Of a stretch of 64,000 nt of DNA, positions 61,048-64,000 are shown in pieces; the stretch's first letter is position 1, and every line of letters begins with the position of its first letter. The translations under genes were made by a program, and so were the position numbers. Source of the stretch: Acidimicrobiia bacterium (GTDB taxonomy: Bacteria > Actinomycetota > Acidimicrobiia > Acidimicrobiales > VFJN01); the NCBI GenBank assembly GCA_009694375.1, contig SHVB01000003.1, positions 1 to 64,000 of the forward strand, given 5' to 3'. A model generated the notes under the pieces. It worked only from the letters and a program-made list of their open reading frames with translations. It was not told where the DNA came from and did no database searches.

Positions 61048-61053
61048 AGGCTA
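61048..61053 (-). promoter_or_regulatory. Candidate leaderless -10 element of the PIG-L gene
   Basis: TAGCCT within GGTAGCCT on the minus strand, 7 nt upstream of ATG 61040. Confidence 0.5.
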
Positions 61054-61063
61054 CCGATTGCCG

Positions 61064-62209
61064 TTAGGCGATGGCACCGGCGCGCCGGAGCTTCTCCACT
61101 TCATCACTGCTGATACCCCAGTCGGTGAGGACATCGTTGGTGTGTTGCCCAGCGTGGGACGGCGGCCGCTGCACCTCCACCGGGGTGCCCGAGAACCGGG
61201 GGGCGGGGGCGGGCTGGACCACCCCATCGCGCTCGATGAAGGTGCCGCGATGGATGTTGTGCGGATGTTGTGGGGCCTCGGCGAGGGACAGGACCGGCGC
61301 AAAACACACATCGGTTCCCTCCATGAGGGCACACCACTGGTCACGGGTCTTGGCCTTGAATACTTCGGCCAGGCGGTCGGTCAAGGCTGGCCACGCCGCC
61401 CGGTCTTGTTGCCGCGGGAGATCTTCCCCGTCCAGGCCGGTGAGGCGGAGAAGTTCCTGGTAAAACTGCGGCTCGATCGACCCGATGGACACGTAGTGGC
61501 CGTCGGCTGTCTCGTACACGTCGTAGTAGTGCGCGCCGGTGTCGAGCATGTTGGTGCCCCGCTCGTCCTCCCAGATACCCATGGCCCGAAAGGAATGAAA
61601 CATCGTGGTGAGCACGGCCGACCCGTCCACCATGGCGGCATCCACCACCTGACCCTCACCGGTGCTCTGCGCATTGAGGATGGCGCACACCATCCCGAAG
61701 GCCAGCAGCATCCCTCCCCCGCCGAAGTCGCCCACCAGGTTCAGAGGTGGTATTGGCGGCCCTCCCCGACGGCCAATCGGCTCGAGCGCCCCGGCCAAGG
61801 CGATGTAGTTGATGTCGTGACCGGCGGCGAGGGCGTAGGGCCCGTCTTGGCCCCAGCCGGTCATGCGGCCGTAGGTGAGTTTCGGGTTACGGGCCAGGGC
61901 CACATCGGGGCCGAGACCGAGCCGTTCCATCACCCCAGGACGGAAGCCTTCGATCACCCCATCGGCCTGTTCGATGAGCCTCAGCACCGTCTCCACCCCC
62001 TCGGGGTGCTTGAGGTCGACACCGATGGAACGCCGACCTCGGTTCAGAACATCTGCCGGCGGCGTGGCCGGATCGCCGCCCAAGACGTTCTGAGCACGAT
62101 CGATCCGTACGACCTCTGCCCCCATGTCGGCGAGCATCATGGCGCCGAAGGGACCGGGTCCGATCCCAGCGATTTCAAGAATTTTGAGACCGTCAAGCGG
62201 ACCGGGCAT
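61064..62209 (-). CDS. Alpha-methylacyl-CoA racemase (family III CoA-transferase fold)
   Basis: 381 residues. Starts MPGPLDGLKILEIAGIGPGP and contains GHDINYIALAGAL, LVGDFGGGGMLLAFG and a Glu-rich active-site loop, the pattern of AMACR/Mcr rather than formyl- or succinyl-CoA transferases. It interconverts (R)- and (S)-2-methylacyl-CoA esters for beta-oxidation of branched or sterol side chains. ATG 62209 has GGAAGGA 9 nt upstream. It lies beside an alpha/beta hydrolase and upstream of the PIG-L gene. Confidence 0.9.
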   Translation of the reverse strand: MPGPLDGLKILEIAGIGPGPFGAMMLADMGAEVVRIDRAQNVLGGDPATPPADVLNRGRRSIGVDLKHPEGVETVLRLIEQADGVIEGFRPGVMERLGLGPDVALARNPKLTYGRMTGWGQDGPYALAAGHDINYIALAGALEPIGRRGGPPIPPLNLVGDFGGGGMLLAFGMVCAILNAQSTGEGQVVDAAMVDGSAVLTTMFHSFRAMGIWEDERGTNMLDTGAHYYDVYETADGHYVSIGSIEPQFYQELLRLTGLDGEDLPRQQDRAAWPALTDRLAEVFKAKTRDQWCALMEGTDVCFAPVLSLAEAPQHPHNIHRGTFIERDGVVQPAPAPRFSGTPVEVQRPPSHAGQHTNDVLTDWGISSDEVEKLRRAGAIA

Positions 62210-62232
62210 ACGGGGGGGTTCCTTCCCAGGGA

Positions 62233-63120
62233 TCAGACGCGGACGCGGCTGGCTAACGCGGTGACCGCTTCGACCACCTGGGCCATCATGGCGGGCGGGA
62301 GATCGTGGCCCATCCCCTCGACCATGATCAAGCGCGCCCCTGGGATGAGCTCGGCCGTCCGCTGACCACCGCTGGGGGCGACGAGGGGGTCGAGATCACC
62401 GTGGATCACCACGGTGGGGATGTTGAGTTGGCCCAGGCCCTCGGCTCGACTGCCGGAGGCGGCGATGGCGAGAATCTGACGAGCCACCCCGGCGGGGTTG
62501 TAGCACCGGTCGTAGGCCGCCGCCGCCCGCGTGCGCACCAACGCCTCATCGAACAATGCTGGGCTGCCGATCACCCGGGACCCGTCGACACTGGCGTCGA
62601 TGGCTTCTTGGCGGGTGGTACCCACCGGCCGCAGGAGCACCGCCATGGCCTCGGCGGTGGGCACACCCACCTCTGGCTCGCCGGTGGTGGACATAATCGA
62701 GGTGAGGGTGCGCACACGCGTAGGGTGCTCGATGGCCATCGTCTGGGCGATCATGCCGCCCATCGATGCCCCTACGACGTGGGCTGAGGCGATCCCCAGG
62801 TAATCGAGCAGGGCCATTCCGTCGGCCGCCATGTCCGTGAGTCGATAGGCCACCTCCACGGGTTCGCCCTGCGCCGCCTGCATGAAGGTAGTGAGGAAAT
62901 CGGCGCCCACATCAGCGAACTTGGTGGACATACCCACGTCACGGTTGTCGTAGCGCACCACGAAAAAGCCTCGATCCACAAAGGCGTGGACCATATCGAC
63001 CGGCCAGGCGATGAGTTGTGCGCCCAGGCCCATGACCAGTAGCAACGGCGGGTCGGCGGGATCTCCATAGGTTTCGTAGGCGATTTCAATCCCGTTGACA
63101 GGGGCGAGGGCGCTAAGCAT
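62233..63120 (-). CDS. Alpha/beta hydrolase
   Basis: 295 residues from ATG 63120 (MLSALAPVNG). The nucleophile is in VGASMGGM, the acid in HGDLDPLV and the histidine in EGMGHDLPP. The oxyanion region is LLLVMGLGAQ. A wide family, so the substrate is unknown; its place beside the racemase suggests ester or CoA-linked catabolism. The start is preceded by CAGGAT at 6 nt and TTGACC 17 nt before that, with a palindrome over the -35. Confidence 0.87.
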   Translation of the reverse strand: MLSALAPVNGIEIAYETYGDPADPPLLLVMGLGAQLIAWPVDMVHAFVDRGFFVVRYDNRDVGMSTKFADVGADFLTTFMQAAQGEPVEVAYRLTDMAADGMALLDYLGIASAHVVGASMGGMIAQTMAIEHPTRVRTLTSIMSTTGEPEVGVPTAEAMAVLLRPVGTTRQEAIDASVDGSRVIGSPALFDEALVRTRAAAAYDRCYNPAGVARQILAIAASGSRAEGLGQLNIPTVVIHGDLDPLVAPSGGQRTAELIPGARLIMVEGMGHDLPPAMMAQVVEAVTALASRVRV

Positions 63121-63126
63121 CGACTC

Positions 63127-63155
63127 ATCCTGTACGCCGCTGACCAGACGGTCAA
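63127..63155 (-). promoter_or_regulatory. Alpha/beta-hydrolase promoter with operator-like palindrome
   Basis: On the minus strand, -35 TTGACC (63150-63155), 17 nt, -10-like CAGGAT (63127-63132), then 6 nt to the ATG. The palindrome TGACC-AGAC-GGTCA (63141-63154, plus-strand reading) covers the -35, the place where a repressor would block. It is also between the two divergent start codons, so it could act on both genes. Confidence 0.6.
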
Positions 63156-63177
63156 GGGACGACGGGTGGGGCGGCGC

Positions 63178-63183
63178 TAGATT
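63178..63183 (+). promoter_or_regulatory. Candidate leaderless -10 element of the LLM oxidoreductase
   Basis: TAGATT on the plus strand, 6 nt before ATG 63190. No clear -35 is present, so activator control or the adjacent palindrome may matter. Confidence 0.5.
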
Positions 63184-63189
63184 CCGCCG

Positions 63190-64000
63190 ATGACCGTGTT
63201 CGGCGTCCACACTGGCTTGCAAAACACCGATATCGATTCGCTCCGCCATCTCTGGACCCGCATCGAGGAGGCCGGCTTCGACTGGATCTCCATCTGGGAC
63301 CACTTCTACTCGGCCGACTTCACCGGCTACGCGAGCCATGAGGCGGTGGCCTGCCACGCCGCGTTGGCGTGCCACACCACCCGCGTGCGCGTTGGATCGC
63401 TCGTCTATTGCGCGGCGTATCGCCATCCTGCGGTGTTGGCCAACGCCATCACCACCATTGATCATCTCTCCGGCGGGCGGGCCGAACTCGGCCTCGGTGC
63501 CGGCTGGGCCGAGCCCGAATTTGCGGCCTACGGGATCCCCTTCCCCGGACCAAAAGAACGTCTCGACCTACTGGAGGAAGCCATCCAGGCCATCCGCCAC
63601 CTGCTGCGCGAGGAGGTCACCAACTTCTCGGGCGAGCACGTTCAGCTCACCGAAGCCCGCTGTGAGCCCAAGCCGCTGCAACGGGAACTCCCGATTTGGG
63701 TGGGGGGCGGCGGTGAGAAACGCACGCTGCGCATCGCGGCGGCCTGGGCCGACGGCTGGAACGTGCCGTTTGTGGCCCCGGCCGAGTTGGCCCGAAAGCG
63801 CGCCACCCTGCACGACCATTGTGCGGCGGTGGGCCGGGATCCCGCCGAGATCCGCACGGCCGTCAACGTGGGCCTATGCAGGGACGAAGCCGCCCTGGCC
63901 TTGCAGTTCGGCAAGGTCGCCGAGCGAGTACGCCCCGGCGTCCTCATCGGCTCCCCCGACCAACTTGCACAGCGCATGGGCGAATACATCGAGGCGGGCG
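63190..64000 (+). CDS. LLM-class F420-dependent oxidoreductase, 3' end outside window
   Basis: 270 codons are visible and the frame is open at 64000. Starts MTVFGVHTGLQNTDIDSLRH; the TIM-barrel luciferase-like pattern includes FDWISIWDHFY, RVRVGSLVYC, ITTIDHLSGGRAELGLGAGW and PIWVGGGGEKRTLRIAA. These features match F420-dependent actinobacterial oxidoreductases. Its divergent partner is an alpha/beta hydrolase behind a shared intergenic palindrome. The substrate is unknown. Confidence 0.9.
   Translation, partial: MTVFGVHTGLQNTDIDSLRHLWTRIEEAGFDWISIWDHFYSADFTGYASHEAVACHAALACHTTRVRVGSLVYCAAYRHPAVLANAITTIDHLSGGRAELGLGAGWAEPEFAAYGIPFPGPKERLDLLEEAIQAIRHLLREEVTNFSGEHVQLTEARCEPKPLQRELPIWVGGGGEKRTLRIAAAWADGWNVPFVAPAELARKRATLHDHCAAVGRDPAEIRTAVNVGLCRDEAALALQFGKVAERVRPGVLIGSPDQLAQRMGEYIEAG

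Overview
The window is a high-GC bacterial chromosome segment carrying the core translation, isoprenoid, lipid, cell-division and secretion gene supercluster of Actinomycetota. The order rpsO-pnp-pepR, rimP-nusA-ylxR-infB-rbfA-truB-ribF, rpsB-tsf-pyrH-frr-cdsA-dxr-rseP-ispG, rpsP-khpA-rimM-trmD-rplS-DUF2469-yraN, and coaD-sepIVA-yceD-rpmF-plsX-acpP-rnc-mutM-smc-ftsY-ffh is the one known from mycobacteria and streptomycetes. DUF2469, a SepIVA-like protein, a WhiG-type sigma factor next to rpsB, GTP-type PEP carboxykinase and an F420/LLM oxidoreductase all fit Actinomycetota. The type-3 ProS, the FN3-LysM protein and the unusual proline-rich proteins make a deep actinobacterial class such as Acidimicrobiia my best guess; that is inference. 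No rRNA, tRNA, CRISPR array, transposon or phage gene was seen.

Layout. 1-6.0 kb: an edge-truncated Pro/Ala/Val-repeat coiled-coil protein, pepR, pnp, rpsO and an alpha/beta hydrolase. 6-13 kb: the nusA-infB operon. 13-23 kb: proS, the MEP-pathway genes ispG and dxr, rseP, cdsA, and frr-pyrH-tsf-rpsB. 23.5-29.5 kb: a secreted M23-lipase fusion, whiG-like sigma, xerC, dprA and comM. 29.5-31.7 kb: a lipoprotein esterase, an enoyl-CoA hydratase and a 36-residue membrane miniprotein. 31.6-48.3 kb: yraN back through the trmD/rpsP operon, ffh, ftsY, smc, a divergent MutM, rnc, acpP, plsX, rpmF, yceD, sepIVA, coaD and rsmD. 48.4-51.4 kb: an accessory island (zinc-ribbon protein, RarD, a polytopic membrane protein, FN3-LysM). 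51.4-55.6 kb: recG, fakA and rpmB. 55.7-64 kb: metabolism (pckG, a hidden CTG-start heme-oxygenase-like gene, maleylacetate-reductase-like Fe-ADH, PIG-L deacetylase, acyl-CoA racemase, alpha/beta hydrolase, LLM oxidoreductase). Nearly all genes lie on the minus strand.

Genes act together in translation (S2, S15, S16, L19, L28, L32, IF2, EF-Ts, RRF and ribosome-maturation factors), co-translational secretion (Ffh, FtsY), phospholipid synthesis (PlsX, AcpP, CdsA), chromosome and division functions (Smc, XerC, SepIVA-like) and DNA processing (RecG, DprA, ComM, MutM-like). Many junctions overlap by ATGA or GTGA, so translational coupling is common.

The most interesting observations are: many start codons lie 6-8 nt from a TANNNT -10 element, implying leaderless mRNAs; the octamer GGTAGCCT recurs at four of the promoters; two divergent gene pairs have overlapping -10 elements; a structured leader precedes FN3-LysM and another precedes pnp; two genes appear to start with CTG; a MutM homologue in the canonical mutM slot lacks its catalytic residues; and S2, IF2, RseP and the edge protein carry short in-frame tandem repeats.
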